Positions 33,321-41,586 of a stretch of 64,000 nucleotides of DNA are shown in pieces. This DNA comes from CAZJUP01 sp964549275 (lineage in GTDB: Bacteria > Fidelibacterota > Marinisomatia > Marinisomatales > TCS55). Under the pieces are notes generated by a model that saw nothing but the letters and a program-made list of their open reading frames with translations, did not search any database and was not told where the DNA came from. Location: contig CAZJUP010000008.1 in NCBI GenBank assembly GCA_964549275.1, positions 1-64,000 of the forward strand. Reading direction: 5' to 3'. A program made the translations under genes and the position numbers. How positions within the stretch are numbered: the stretch's first letter is position 1; each line of letters starts with the position of its first letter.

Positions 33321-34364
33321 ATGAAAACTGAAATGATACACTTTCTACAGACTTGGGGACCTCCGGTTTTAACGCTGGCCCTGGGTTTATTTTTTGGCTG
33401 GGTTTTTAAACGATTTATTATCCATCGACTAAAAAAAGTTACGGATAATACTTCCTGGAAGGGAGATGACGTGGTGTTTGAAGCGATTCAATCCCATATT
33501 GTTTTATGGTTCTTTCTGGGAGCGCTTTACATCGCAGCCAACGGAATTGTCATCGCCAGCCCCTATAATGAATATCTCGGACATTTAATTAAAGCCATCC
33601 TGATTATGTCTGTGACCTTAGCCCTGTCGAAAATTGCTGTGGGACTTCTGGATTATTGGGCAGAGCGGGAAGGAACCAATCTTCCCTCCACTACCATATT
33701 TGTTAACCTGGCAAGGATTCTTATTATTTCTATTGGTGTTTTGGTGATTTTGCAGTCCATGAATATTTCTATCACACCGGTTCTCACAGCCATGGGTGTG
33801 GGAGGATTGGCGATTTCTTTGGCATTAAAGGATACCCTTTCGGACTTTTTTGCCGGACTTCATATTCTTTTGTCGCAAAAGGTTAAGCCCGGGGATTTTG
33901 TCCAAATGGATACGGGAGATATGGGATACGTCCAAAATATTACCTGGCGGCATACCACCCTCATGGAGCGAACCAATAATGTCATAACCATACCCAATGC
34001 TAAACTTTCCGCAGCAACTGTAAAAAATTATGATAAAGGAGACCCCAGCTTTTCTGTTCGTGTGCCATTGGGTGTATCTTACGACAGTAATTTGGAAAAT
34101 GTATTAGCCGTGACTCAGGATGTTGCCGACAGTATCGTAACTGACCTGCCGGAAGCAAAAAAGGATAATCCTGCCATTGTCCGATTTTTTGAATTCGCCG
34201 ATTCCAGTGTCAATATGAAGGTATATTTTCGAGGGAATAAATATGGGGATCATCATGTCATTATCGATGAATTTATGCGAAGACTTCATAAACGGTATGC
34301 TCAGGAAAATATTGAAATTCCATTCCCCATACGAACATTAATCCATCGAAACCAAGCGGAATGA
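33321..34364 (+). CDS. Small-conductance mechanosensitive channel (MscS family)
   Basis: The 347-residue protein has about four hydrophobic segments in residues 10-175. The pore helix region reads ITPVLTAMGVGGLAISLALK, followed by the signature DTLSDFFAGLHILLSQKVKP and the beta domain GDFVQMDTGDMGYVQNITWR with TIPNAKLSAATVKNYDKG. These are the conserved parts of MscS. The channel opens under membrane tension and releases solutes in hypo-osmotic shock. It overlaps the DUF423 gene by 4 bp and begins a run of overlapping genes up to dut. Confidence 0.93.
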   Translation: MKTEMIHFLQTWGPPVLTLALGLFFGWVFKRFIIHRLKKVTDNTSWKGDDVVFEAIQSHIVLWFFLGALYIAANGIVIASPYNEYLGHLIKAILIMSVTLALSKIAVGLLDYWAEREGTNLPSTTIFVNLARILIISIGVLVILQSMNISITPVLTAMGVGGLAISLALKDTLSDFFAGLHILLSQKVKPGDFVQMDTGDMGYVQNITWRHTTLMERTNNVITIPNAKLSAATVKNYDKGDPSFSVRVPLGVSYDSNLENVLAVTQDVADSIVTDLPEAKKDNPAIVRFFEFADSSVNMKVYFRGNKYGDHHVIIDEFMRRLHKRYAQENIEIPFPIRTLIHRNQAE

Positions 34365-34729
34365 AATACTGGATAGCGGCAGGAGCGGGACTAGCTGCTT
34401 TAGCTGTCATACTGGGAGCTTTTGGGGCACATGGGCTTAAAGCAAAAGTATCTCCGGAAGATTTGATTATTTTTGAAACTGGGGTTCGTTATCATTTTTA
34501 TCATGCCCTGGGATTAATCCTACTCGGACTTTTAGGGTTTCATTATCCGTCAGACATCCTTCAAGCCCCGGCGGTTTTACTCTCTATTGGCATGCTTATA
34601 TTTTCGGGAAGTCTCTATGTATTGGTTCTTTTCGGTATGCGGGGGTTAGGAGCCATTACACCCATTGGTGGCGTGGCAATGGTTGGGGGGTGGCTACTTC
34701 TGGCCTATCGAATAATGAAAGCCTCATAA
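34361..34729 (+). CDS. DUF423 family small membrane protein (YgdD-like)
   Basis: The 122-residue protein has four membrane helices. It carries the family features GAFGAHGLKAKVSPEDL near residues 20-36, FETGVRYHFYHALGLILLGL, and the C-terminal TPIGGVAMVGGWLLLAY. DUF423 proteins are widespread inner-membrane proteins without a known biochemical role. It is coupled by a 4-bp overlap to the MscS gene. Confidence 0.9.
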   Translation: MKYWIAAGAGLAALAVILGAFGAHGLKAKVSPEDLIIFETGVRYHFYHALGLILLGLLGFHYPSDILQAPAVLLSIGMLIFSGSLYVLVLFGMRGLGAITPIGGVAMVGGWLLLAYRIMKAS

Positions 34730-34733
34730 CCTC

Positions 34734-36071
34734 TTGATACCCGGCCCGAAACGCGTACTCAAAACCTTCGATGCCACCTCCATGGTGACGGGCAATATGA
34801 TCGGGTCTGGTATCTTTCTCTTGGCCGGATATGCAGCCGCTCCGGTTCCCGACGATTTGACTTTAATAATGGCATGGGTTGGCGGGGGAATGATGGCATT
34901 GCTTGGGGCTTTTGCCATTGCGGAATTATCCACACGGTTCCCGGAAACTGGTGGGGACTTCCTCTATCTTCATAAAGTGTACGGACCCTTTCCCGCATTC
35001 CTCTATGGCTGGATGAGCCTGGTTATATTTGAAACGGGGTCAATTGCTGTTCTGGCTCTTTTCTCTGCGAAATATACACAGCAGTTTTTTCCTGCGGCAC
35101 AAGGGGTATCTGTTCCGTTTCTTGCCTCAATCCTCGTATTATTTTTCTCAGGAATTCACTGTCTAAAGGTTGAAGTTGGTTCCCGGTTCCAATCCATTTT
35201 AACCGTTGTAAAAATAGCGGGAATATTTCTCATGGTCTATTTTCTAATTGGTGGAGAGAGTTCGCCAACGGTTACACACACCAGGTCAGATTCTGGAGAA
35301 AACCCTTTTATGGGATTTTCAAGGGCATTGATCCCCATCTTTTTTGCCTACACAGGTTGGAATGTGGCCGGGTATATTGGAGGGGAAATTAAAAATCCGC
35401 GAAAAACACTTCCCAGAGCATTGATTGGAGGTACATTGATTACCACGATTATTTATGTGATCGTGAACCTTGCCTTTCTGAAATCTGTGGGTTTGGCCGG
35501 TATTCAGGGACAGGAAATGGCCCCATTAATTGCCTTGGAAGCGGTTGGGGCTGGACAGTGGACTACTTTTTTATCCGTTCTGATTTTTGTGAGTGTAGCC
35601 AGTTCTTTATCCATCACCATTCAAACAGCAGGAGCACGGGTTATCCAGGCTATGGGAGAACAGGGCGTCTTTTTTCAATTCACCGCACGGACCCATAAAA
35701 AATTTAAAACACCGGTAAATGCCATTTTGGTCCAAGCAATATGGACTATTGTCCTCATGTTTGCCTTGGATATTGAAAGTTTAGTGGATTCAACCACGGT
35801 GGTGATGATTATGTTTTCCGCTCTGTCTATATCGACCCTCATCAAGGTCAATTATTCAAAAAACGGATTAAAAGGGAACAGGGATATGTATAAGACGTCT
35901 TTCTTTCCTTTGGTCCCCGCAGCTTATATCTTCAGTGCAATATTTGTGAGTTGGGGTGTGATACAGTTTCACTTATCTCAAGGAAGCCTTCTTCCGGTTT
36001 GGGGATTAGGATTTCTTATTTTTGGCAGTGTTGTTTTTGTTATTTGGAAAAAATGGATTTGGCATGAGTAA
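34734..36071 (+). CDS. APC-superfamily amino acid permease
   Basis: The 445-residue protein has about twelve membrane helices. TM1 contains the discontinuous substrate site TSMVTGNMIGSGIFLLAGYA (residues 15-34), the G-x-G-I-F type motif of the APC family. The later FAYTGWNVAGYIGGEIKNP near residue 205 is also typical. It imports or exchanges an unknown amino acid or related solute. The start given is TTG 34734, 4 bp after the upstream stop; no good ribosome site is seen, and ATG 34782 inside TM1 would be too late. It overlaps ahcY by 8 bp. Confidence 0.88.
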   Translation: MIPGPKRVLKTFDATSMVTGNMIGSGIFLLAGYAAAPVPDDLTLIMAWVGGGMMALLGAFAIAELSTRFPETGGDFLYLHKVYGPFPAFLYGWMSLVIFETGSIAVLALFSAKYTQQFFPAAQGVSVPFLASILVLFFSGIHCLKVEVGSRFQSILTVVKIAGIFLMVYFLIGGESSPTVTHTRSDSGENPFMGFSRALIPIFFAYTGWNVAGYIGGEIKNPRKTLPRALIGGTLITTIIYVIVNLAFLKSVGLAGIQGQEMAPLIALEAVGAGQWTTFLSVLIFVSVASSLSITIQTAGARVIQAMGEQGVFFQFTARTHKKFKTPVNAILVQAIWTIVLMFALDIESLVDSTTVVMIMFSALSISTLIKVNYSKNGLKGNRDMYKTSFFPLVPAAYIFSAIFVSWGVIQFHLSQGSLLPVWGLGFLIFGSVVFVIWKKWIWHE

Positions 36072-37341
36072 AGTTAAAGATTTTTCCCTGGCAGGACAGG
36101 GGAGAATACTGTTGGATTGGGCAAAAGACAACATGCCGGTTTTGGCCAGCCTTCGAAATCGGTTTGAAAAAGAAAAACCCCTTGCAGGATTAAAAATAGG
36201 GGTAGCTCTCCATTTTGAGAAAAAAACAGGTGTTCTTATGGAAACTCTGGCATCCGGAGGGGCAGAGGTCACCATTTCTTCCTGCAATCCTCTCACAACG
36301 GATGATTCGGTTGCTGCAGCACTAGGTAAATCCATGAATGTCTTTGCCTGGGCCGGACAAACCAAACAGGAGTACTATGAGTGCTTGGAGACGGTTATCG
36401 CCTCAAAACCGGATATTACCATTGACGATGGATGTGATCTTATTCATCTTCTCCATACAAAATTCAGGGATGACCTGGATCGGGTGATAGGCAGTTGCGA
36501 AGAAACAACCACAGGTGTGATTCGTCTCAAGGCTATGGAAAAAGAGGGGATACTGGCCGTCCCGGTGATGGCCGTGAATAATGCCTATTCCAAGCATCTT
36601 TATGATAACCGTTATGGTACAGGCCAGAGTGTGATAGAAGGCATCCTTAATGCCACCAATATTTTGATTGCAGGAAAAACAGCTGTGGTTGTGGGATATG
36701 GATGGTGCGGCCGTGGTATTGCCGATCGGTTAAAAGGGCTTGGAGCCCGGGTGATTGTGGTTGAAACTGCAGGATCCCTGGTGGAAGGTCCCTCTGGATA
36801 CCACCGTGCCTTGGAAGCTCTCTATGACGGATTTTCTGTCATGGCCATGGGAGACGCAGCATCAGAAGGAGATCTGTTTATCACGGCAACAGGGAACAAA
36901 CATGTCATTTCTGTGGACCATATGCAGGTCATGAAGGATGGGGCAATTCTGGCCAATTCCGGGCACTTCGATCACGAAATTGATGTAGATGGATTGGAAA
37001 AAATCAGTCAAAAACAAAACAGGGGACTCCATGTTGATCAGTTTAAATTAGAAAGTGGGAAAAGGGTTGTTGTCCTGGCTGAAGGCAGATTGGTGAACTT
37101 GGCTCAGCCCACAGGGCAAGGGCATCCGATTGAGATTATGGATGGCAGTTTTGGTATCCAGGCTTTGTGTGTGGAATATCTTGCTAAAAATGGAAAAGGA
37201 ATGAAAGCATGTGTCTTCGATGTACCCAAATACATTGACGACACTGTGGCAAAAATCGCTCTGGAGGCCCAGGGAATTAACCTGGACCCTCCCACAGAAG
37301 AACAAAAAAAATACAGTCAATCCTGGAAGGAAGGCACCTGA
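36064..37341 (+). CDS. ahcY: Adenosylhomocysteinase (short, archaeal/Thermotoga-like form)
   Basis: The 425-residue enzyme has the SAH hydrolase core: DDGCDLIHLLHTK, CEETTTGVIRLKAMEKEGIL, NNAYSKHLYDNRYGTGQS (substrate Lys/Asp, near residue 180), VVVGYGWCGRGIADRLKGLG for NAD, and NSGHFDHEIDV. ATG 36064 is chosen over 36022 because it starts the conserved region and overlaps the permease stop. The C-terminus ends KKYSQSWKEGT and lacks the K-P-x-x-Y-R-Y tail of standard bacterial and eukaryotic enzymes. Short forms in some archaea act on S-inosylhomocysteine made by an SAH deaminase. With mtaD in this window, that preference is possible (inference). Confidence 0.9.
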   Translation: MSKVKDFSLAGQGRILLDWAKDNMPVLASLRNRFEKEKPLAGLKIGVALHFEKKTGVLMETLASGGAEVTISSCNPLTTDDSVAAALGKSMNVFAWAGQTKQEYYECLETVIASKPDITIDDGCDLIHLLHTKFRDDLDRVIGSCEETTTGVIRLKAMEKEGILAVPVMAVNNAYSKHLYDNRYGTGQSVIEGILNATNILIAGKTAVVVGYGWCGRGIADRLKGLGARVIVVETAGSLVEGPSGYHRALEALYDGFSVMAMGDAASEGDLFITATGNKHVISVDHMQVMKDGAILANSGHFDHEIDVDGLEKISQKQNRGLHVDQFKLESGKRVVVLAEGRLVNLAQPTGQGHPIEIMDGSFGIQALCVEYLAKNGKGMKACVFDVPKYIDDTVAKIALEAQGINLDPPTEEQKKYSQSWKEGT

Positions 37342-37778
37342 TGCATTTACATATTAAACCCTTCACCGCAGAAGTAAAACAGATGTATGAAAACCATGGA
37401 CATTTCCATGATGGAGATGCTGGGATTGATTTATTTGTTATTAATGAGCAAACCATCAGTGCGGGAGAGACCTCTCTAATTCATATGCAAATTGCCTGCG
37501 AAAATTCTGAAAACCGTCCCTATTTGCTTATGCCCAGGTCCAGCATTGCCAAAACACCTATACGCATGTGTAACTCCATTGGATTGATTGATGGAGGTTA
37601 CCGAGGGGAAATTATGGCAGCGGTGGATAATATAAAGACGGAAGATTATACCATAGAACCGGGGCAGCGCCTCTTTCAATTGGTGGCCATGGATGGATCG
37701 CCCATTCATTTTAAAATTGTGGAGGAACTTACAGAAACCACACGGGGGAGCGGTGGTTTTGGCAGTACGGGGAAGTGA
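37341..37778 (+). CDS. dut: dUTP diphosphatase (dUTPase)
   Basis: Dut hydrolyses dUTP to dUMP and PPi, keeping uracil out of DNA. The 145-residue trimeric-type enzyme shows its five motifs: GDAGIDLFV near residue 30, PRSSIAKTPI near 66, GLIDGGYRGEIMAAVDN near 81-97, GQRLFQLVAM near 112, and the P-loop-like RGSGGFGSTGK at the C-terminus. It starts on the last base of the ahcY stop. Its last 76 bp (37703-37778) are repeated at 52050-52125, 14.3 kb downstream. The present 3' end may therefore have arrived with the inserted region that follows. Confidence 0.95.
   Translation: MHLHIKPFTAEVKQMYENHGHFHDGDAGIDLFVINEQTISAGETSLIHMQIACENSENRPYLLMPRSSIAKTPIRMCNSIGLIDGGYRGEIMAAVDNIKTEDYTIEPGQRLFQLVAMDGSPIHFKIVEELTETTRGSGGFGSTGK
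37703..37778 (+). repeat. Left direct repeat: 3' end of dut (copy 1)
   Basis: These 76 bp are the last 24 sense codons and stop of dut (with one preceding base). They match 52050-52125 at an offset of 14,347 bp. The five differences are ATT/ATC, GGT/GGC, GGG/GGT, AAG/AAA and TGA/TAA, all silent. The match stops at both ends: at the codon boundary upstream and at the stop codon downstream. The longest uninterrupted identity is about 47 bp. Confidence 0.95.
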
Positions 37779-37818
37779 CACTTTCATATTCTTAATTATT
37801 CTTATGTAAATTTTAACT

Positions 37819-39561
37819 ATGCTGATGACTTTAAATAGGGGCATCATTATTTTTTTTCTGGTTTTATCGGCAGCTTTTGGTGAGGGAAAAAATCGGCCTA
37901 AGTATCCGGCACCATTGGATACCCTTTTGTTTTATCAATCTTCTCATCCTTCAAAAGCACTTAAAATCGGTATCGAGGTATTAAATAATCCTCATGACTT
38001 GACGGACAATGTCGTGGCAACCATTGAAGGACAAATTGGTGTCATCCTAAAAAATCAAGGATTTATTGTTCAAGCCATGGATTTTTTGCAAAAAAGTATG
38101 AATCACTATATTGAAAAGGGAGACTCTTCATTGCTGGGATGGTATTATATAGAAGTGGGGAATATATACTTTTATGAGAAGATGTACCCAAAGGCCAAAA
38201 AACAATACTTTAAAGCGATTGATGCGTTTAAACAAAATAGTAATCTTCATGGACAAGCAACGGGAATTAATAATCTGGCGTTAATTGCCATTGAAGAAGA
38301 AAACTTCGATGAAGCATTTACATTATTTAACGATGCACTTGAAATACGAATTGACTTTGGTAAAGAACCTTATCTATTAGGACATTCCTATAAATATATT
38401 GGAGACCTATATTTTCAGCTGGGGCAAAAAACATTGGCCAAAGAATATTATGATAAAGTTCTAAGTTTAGGAATATTAGAAGGGGAGGGCAATATTAAAG
38501 GTCTAACCCATCAAGCGCTTATGGAAATATATTTCGAAACAGGATACAAAGATAAAGCCATTGAACACTATAAGTTAGCTGAACATAATTATACTATAAA
38601 AAATGATTCAAAATACCTTGCAGAACTTTATAGATATTTGGCAGTCTATTTTAAGAAGAATGCAAATCCAAAGGAAGCCTTGAATTATTACAGAAAAATG
38701 ATGAAGGTCTCAGAAAAGCAAGGATTTATAAAATATAATATTGAGGCATTAGAAAATATAATTTCAATTCATGAAATACATGACCCATCATTGAAGTTAA
38801 ATTCCCTGTTCCATCAGTTAAACGGTTTACAGAAAAAACTTTATTTTAATGAAATATCAAAATCTATAGAACAAAGTGAAATGAGGTCGGTTCTATCCTT
38901 CCAAAAGATGGCCTTATCAGAAAAAGAAACAAAACTTTTTAGGGCGACTGTGATTATTATATTTGGTACGGTGGGTGGGCTTTTCCTGGTGGTTTTGGTT
39001 TGGAGTCAATATCGCTATTATCTATATAAAAAGAAATCAAATGCCATAGCTTTAGAGAATCAAAAAGAAATTTATGAGAAAAAAATCAAAATAGAAGAAA
39101 TGAAAGAGAGCCAACTTGAGGAAGAATTGGTGATGAAAAAGCGGGACCTAATTACTAAAACGACATATCTACAGCAAAAGAATGATATTATCGCAAAAAT
39201 TGGAAATGATTTGGAGTATCATATTAGTCTCATGGCGGGAGCGCAGGATAAAAGACGCTTTCGCTCTCTAATGGCACGAATTAAAGAATTGGATAATACT
39301 GAAGATCAATGGCAGGAATTTGAAAAGCATTTCATTGAAGTCTTTCCCAGTTTTTTACAAGATTTGTCGCAAAAATTCTCAAATTTATCCGCCCAGGATT
39401 TAAAAATATGTGCCTATATAAAAATGAACTTGATTACTAAGGATATTTCTCGACTTACGGGATTAGCGGTGCGTTCTGTTGAAACCCGCAGATATCGTTT
39501 GAGGAAGAAAATGGGTATTCCGGAAGGGGAAACGATTTTATTCTTTCTCAATAACATTTAG
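37819..39561 (+). CDS. TPR sensor protein with TM helix and C-terminal LuxR-like HTH
   Basis: The 580-residue protein begins with a hydrophobic leader (about residues 7-21). TPR-like helical repeats follow to about residue 340 (YYIEVGNIYFYEKMYPKAKK, GINNLALIAIEEENFDEAFT, YRYLAVYFKKNANPKEALNY). A membrane helix lies near 375-395 (TVIIIFGTVGGLFLVVLVW), then a coiled coil, then a LuxR-like HTH at about 515-575 (LSAQDLKICAYIKMNLITKD, AVRSVETRRYRLRKKMGI). This is the layout of FCB one-component regulators with periplasmic TPR and cytoplasmic HTH. It is the first gene after dut, starting 40 bp past its stop. It may control the three genes that follow. Confidence 0.8.
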   Translation: MLMTLNRGIIIFFLVLSAAFGEGKNRPKYPAPLDTLLFYQSSHPSKALKIGIEVLNNPHDLTDNVVATIEGQIGVILKNQGFIVQAMDFLQKSMNHYIEKGDSSLLGWYYIEVGNIYFYEKMYPKAKKQYFKAIDAFKQNSNLHGQATGINNLALIAIEEENFDEAFTLFNDALEIRIDFGKEPYLLGHSYKYIGDLYFQLGQKTLAKEYYDKVLSLGILEGEGNIKGLTHQALMEIYFETGYKDKAIEHYKLAEHNYTIKNDSKYLAELYRYLAVYFKKNANPKEALNYYRKMMKVSEKQGFIKYNIEALENIISIHEIHDPSLKLNSLFHQLNGLQKKLYFNEISKSIEQSEMRSVLSFQKMALSEKETKLFRATVIIIFGTVGGLFLVVLVWSQYRYYLYKKKSNAIALENQKEIYEKKIKIEEMKESQLEEELVMKKRDLITKTTYLQQKNDIIAKIGNDLEYHISLMAGAQDKRRFRSLMARIKELDNTEDQWQEFEKHFIEVFPSFLQDLSQKFSNLSAQDLKICAYIKMNLITKDISRLTGLAVRSVETRRYRLRKKMGIPEGETILFFLNNI

Positions 39562-39710
39562 CGGTTAAGCCATTATTTTAGCGACGAGCAAGTTTTACTT
39601 AAATACCTCTCCTTTCCTCTAAGAATATTCTCAACATAAGTAGTAATGACGTAGTGATTTATATTCTATAAAAAGATAAACTTATCCATAAGTATAGTAA
39701 TAGGAATGCC

Positions 39711-39986
39711 ATGATAAATGAAAAAAACTGGATAAGATTTTTTGAATCCTTCTCAGAATCTAAGCATAATCAATCCTTTATTCAGGAGATTACCAAACAA
39801 ATTCCAAACCTGACAGACATACAATTTAAGGTGTGTACTTATCTCAGGGCTGGACATTCTACGGTGTATATTGCAAAAAATTTAAATCTATCCAGCCGTG
39901 CTGTGGAAAACCACAGATACAGACTTAGAAAGAAATTTAAGTTGGATCGTTCCGAAAATCTGGCTGCAAAACTGATGAGGCTATAA
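39711..39986 (+). CDS. Stand-alone LuxR-type HTH protein
   Basis: The 91-residue protein is essentially only a DNA-binding domain. Its segment LTDIQFKVCTYLRAGHSTVY followed by LSSRAVENHRYRLRKKF aligns residue by residue with the C-terminal HTH of the TPR protein just upstream (LSAQDLKICAYIKM..., VRSVETRRYRLRKKM). The preceding 30 residues also align (FFESF... against FIEVFPSFLQ). It thus looks like a detached copy of that domain, without sensor or membrane part. Its stop overlaps the next start by 1 bp, so it is cotranslated with the exported protein gene. A regulator or competitor for the same operator is inferred. Confidence 0.75.
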   Translation: MINEKNWIRFFESFSESKHNQSFIQEITKQIPNLTDIQFKVCTYLRAGHSTVYIAKNLNLSSRAVENHRYRLRKKFKLDRSENLAAKLMRL

Positions 39987-41551
39987 TGAAACACAAATCT
40001 TTAAAGCTATTATTAACTATTTTAATTCTTAGTGGCCTGTCAATGGCTCAGACTCGGGTTTCGAGCCGTTTGGACACCAACACAACATGGGACATGACCG
40101 GTAGCCCTTATGAGCTTACGAATACGGTGCAACTTGCTTATGGAACTACACTCATAATCGAGCCCGGGGTAGTTATAAACGGAAATGGACATACTTTGGA
40201 AGTTTTCGGAACTTTGAAAGGAATGGGGTCTCCTAACAATAGTATCAGGTTTTATAATGTTAATCTCCAGCCCGGAGTCGGGAAAGCAGAAAAACCATTT
40301 CGTATCGAATTAAATTATGCCTATCTGGAAAAGGGACGCTTTTACGACCCGAAAGTTAAAGAAGTCTTTGGGAGCTTGAGACTTATTAATTCACATCTCT
40401 ACCATGTGGGTGGGAATATAAACCTGTGGTTTCCCATTCAGGATTGTGTAATCGTAAAAAATATTTTTTATAACTCTGGGAGTATTAAGGTTAGCTTGGA
40501 TGATAGTCGGCGTGTGAATATCGAGAATAATTATTTTTACTCCAGTAATCCAAATTCTGATTCTGGGTATGCCATCCAGTGTATGGCGAGTTATGATCAG
40601 TCCAGAACTTTTGTGCGACTCAATACTTTTGCCAACCCCCATGCCACAGCCTTAAGTCTCTCTTCCGGTGAAACTTCCGCTAAAATAACGGCCATTGAAA
40701 ATTTCTGGAGTTCGACTATAGAAGAAGATATTACCCGTATGGTTTTTGACAATAATGATGACCTTAGTGTGCCGGGAAAAATAAGATATTGGCCCTGGTT
40801 GAGTGGACGTCACGTTAACACACCTGAGCTTACGTCAGTAGAACTGGATACTCTTGGGCGGTATTTTGCTGCCCTTTCCGGTTTGCCCGTCGTATCGGTA
40901 ATTCCCTTAGAAGTAGATATTACAGACTCAGTGGATCATGTCGATCATAAGGAAAACCTAACCACTCTGATTCGTGGGGAAGCTCATACATCCAATAAAG
41001 TGTATTTAGTGGATTTCAATAAAGAGCGAGAGTCCTTTTCTGATCAAGAATTTATAAATGGGGTAAAAACTGATTCCATAGCCCGAGAGAGGGGCAGGGC
41101 TAACGGTGCCACACACCTTATAACATGGTCGCTGTGGAACAGTGAAAGCAAATACCATGTGGATATGAAGTATTACAACATTGTATCTGGAGAAAAAAAG
41201 AAGAGCAGGTGGCTGCGTGGCACAGTGCGAATTAGATTTAGTGTCCCTCGAGAAAAAGAGATATTGGAGCAGCAGGTTCAAAAATCCGCTTGGGTTCTTT
41301 TGGGTACGACACCGCCACTGGGACGATTTCCTCAAGATACCATGATGAGCCGATTATGGATGTGGAGCAAAGTGAAATTTGATAGTCTTTTGTTCAATAT
41401 TGAAATGGCTTACGGCATGGCTTATGTGGGGGTATTTCTTACCGCTCTTGGACTGGCAGGAGGCTATGGCACCTATGCCATCATTTCGGGGGCCGAGGGA
41501 GAAGACAAATCAGGTATTTCGTTTCCTCCAGATTATCCGGAGACACTCTAA
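39986..41551 (+). CDS. Exported protein with beta-helix-like N-terminal half and C-terminal TM
   Basis: The 521-residue protein has a signal peptide ending SMAQ. Residues 25-270 contain short repeating strands (TLIIEPGVVINGNGHTLEVF, RLINSHLYHVGGNINLWF, RRVNIENNYFYSSNPNSDS) like right-handed parallel beta-helix proteins. The middle part (about 290-430) includes NKVYLVDFNKERESFSDQEF and is unrecognised. A membrane segment near 485-505 (AYGMAYVGVFLTALGLAGGY) precedes a short acidic tail. The gene starts on the last base of the upstream stop and ends on the first base of a possible upstream start of the giant gene. Close spacing suggests it serves the giant protein, but the role is unknown. Confidence 0.6.
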   Translation: MKHKSLKLLLTILILSGLSMAQTRVSSRLDTNTTWDMTGSPYELTNTVQLAYGTTLIIEPGVVINGNGHTLEVFGTLKGMGSPNNSIRFYNVNLQPGVGKAEKPFRIELNYAYLEKGRFYDPKVKEVFGSLRLINSHLYHVGGNINLWFPIQDCVIVKNIFYNSGSIKVSLDDSRRVNIENNYFYSSNPNSDSGYAIQCMASYDQSRTFVRLNTFANPHATALSLSSGETSAKITAIENFWSSTIEEDITRMVFDNNDDLSVPGKIRYWPWLSGRHVNTPELTSVELDTLGRYFAALSGLPVVSVIPLEVDITDSVDHVDHKENLTTLIRGEAHTSNKVYLVDFNKERESFSDQEFINGVKTDSIARERGRANGATHLITWSLWNSESKYHVDMKYYNIVSGEKKKSRWLRGTVRIRFSVPREKEILEQQVQKSAWVLLGTTPPLGRFPQDTMMSRLWMWSKVKFDSLLFNIEMAYGMAYVGVFLTALGLAGGYGTYAIISGAEGEDKSGISFPPDYPETL

Positions 41552-41586
41552 TGAATACAACAACTGCATCTATTAAGGAAATTGTT

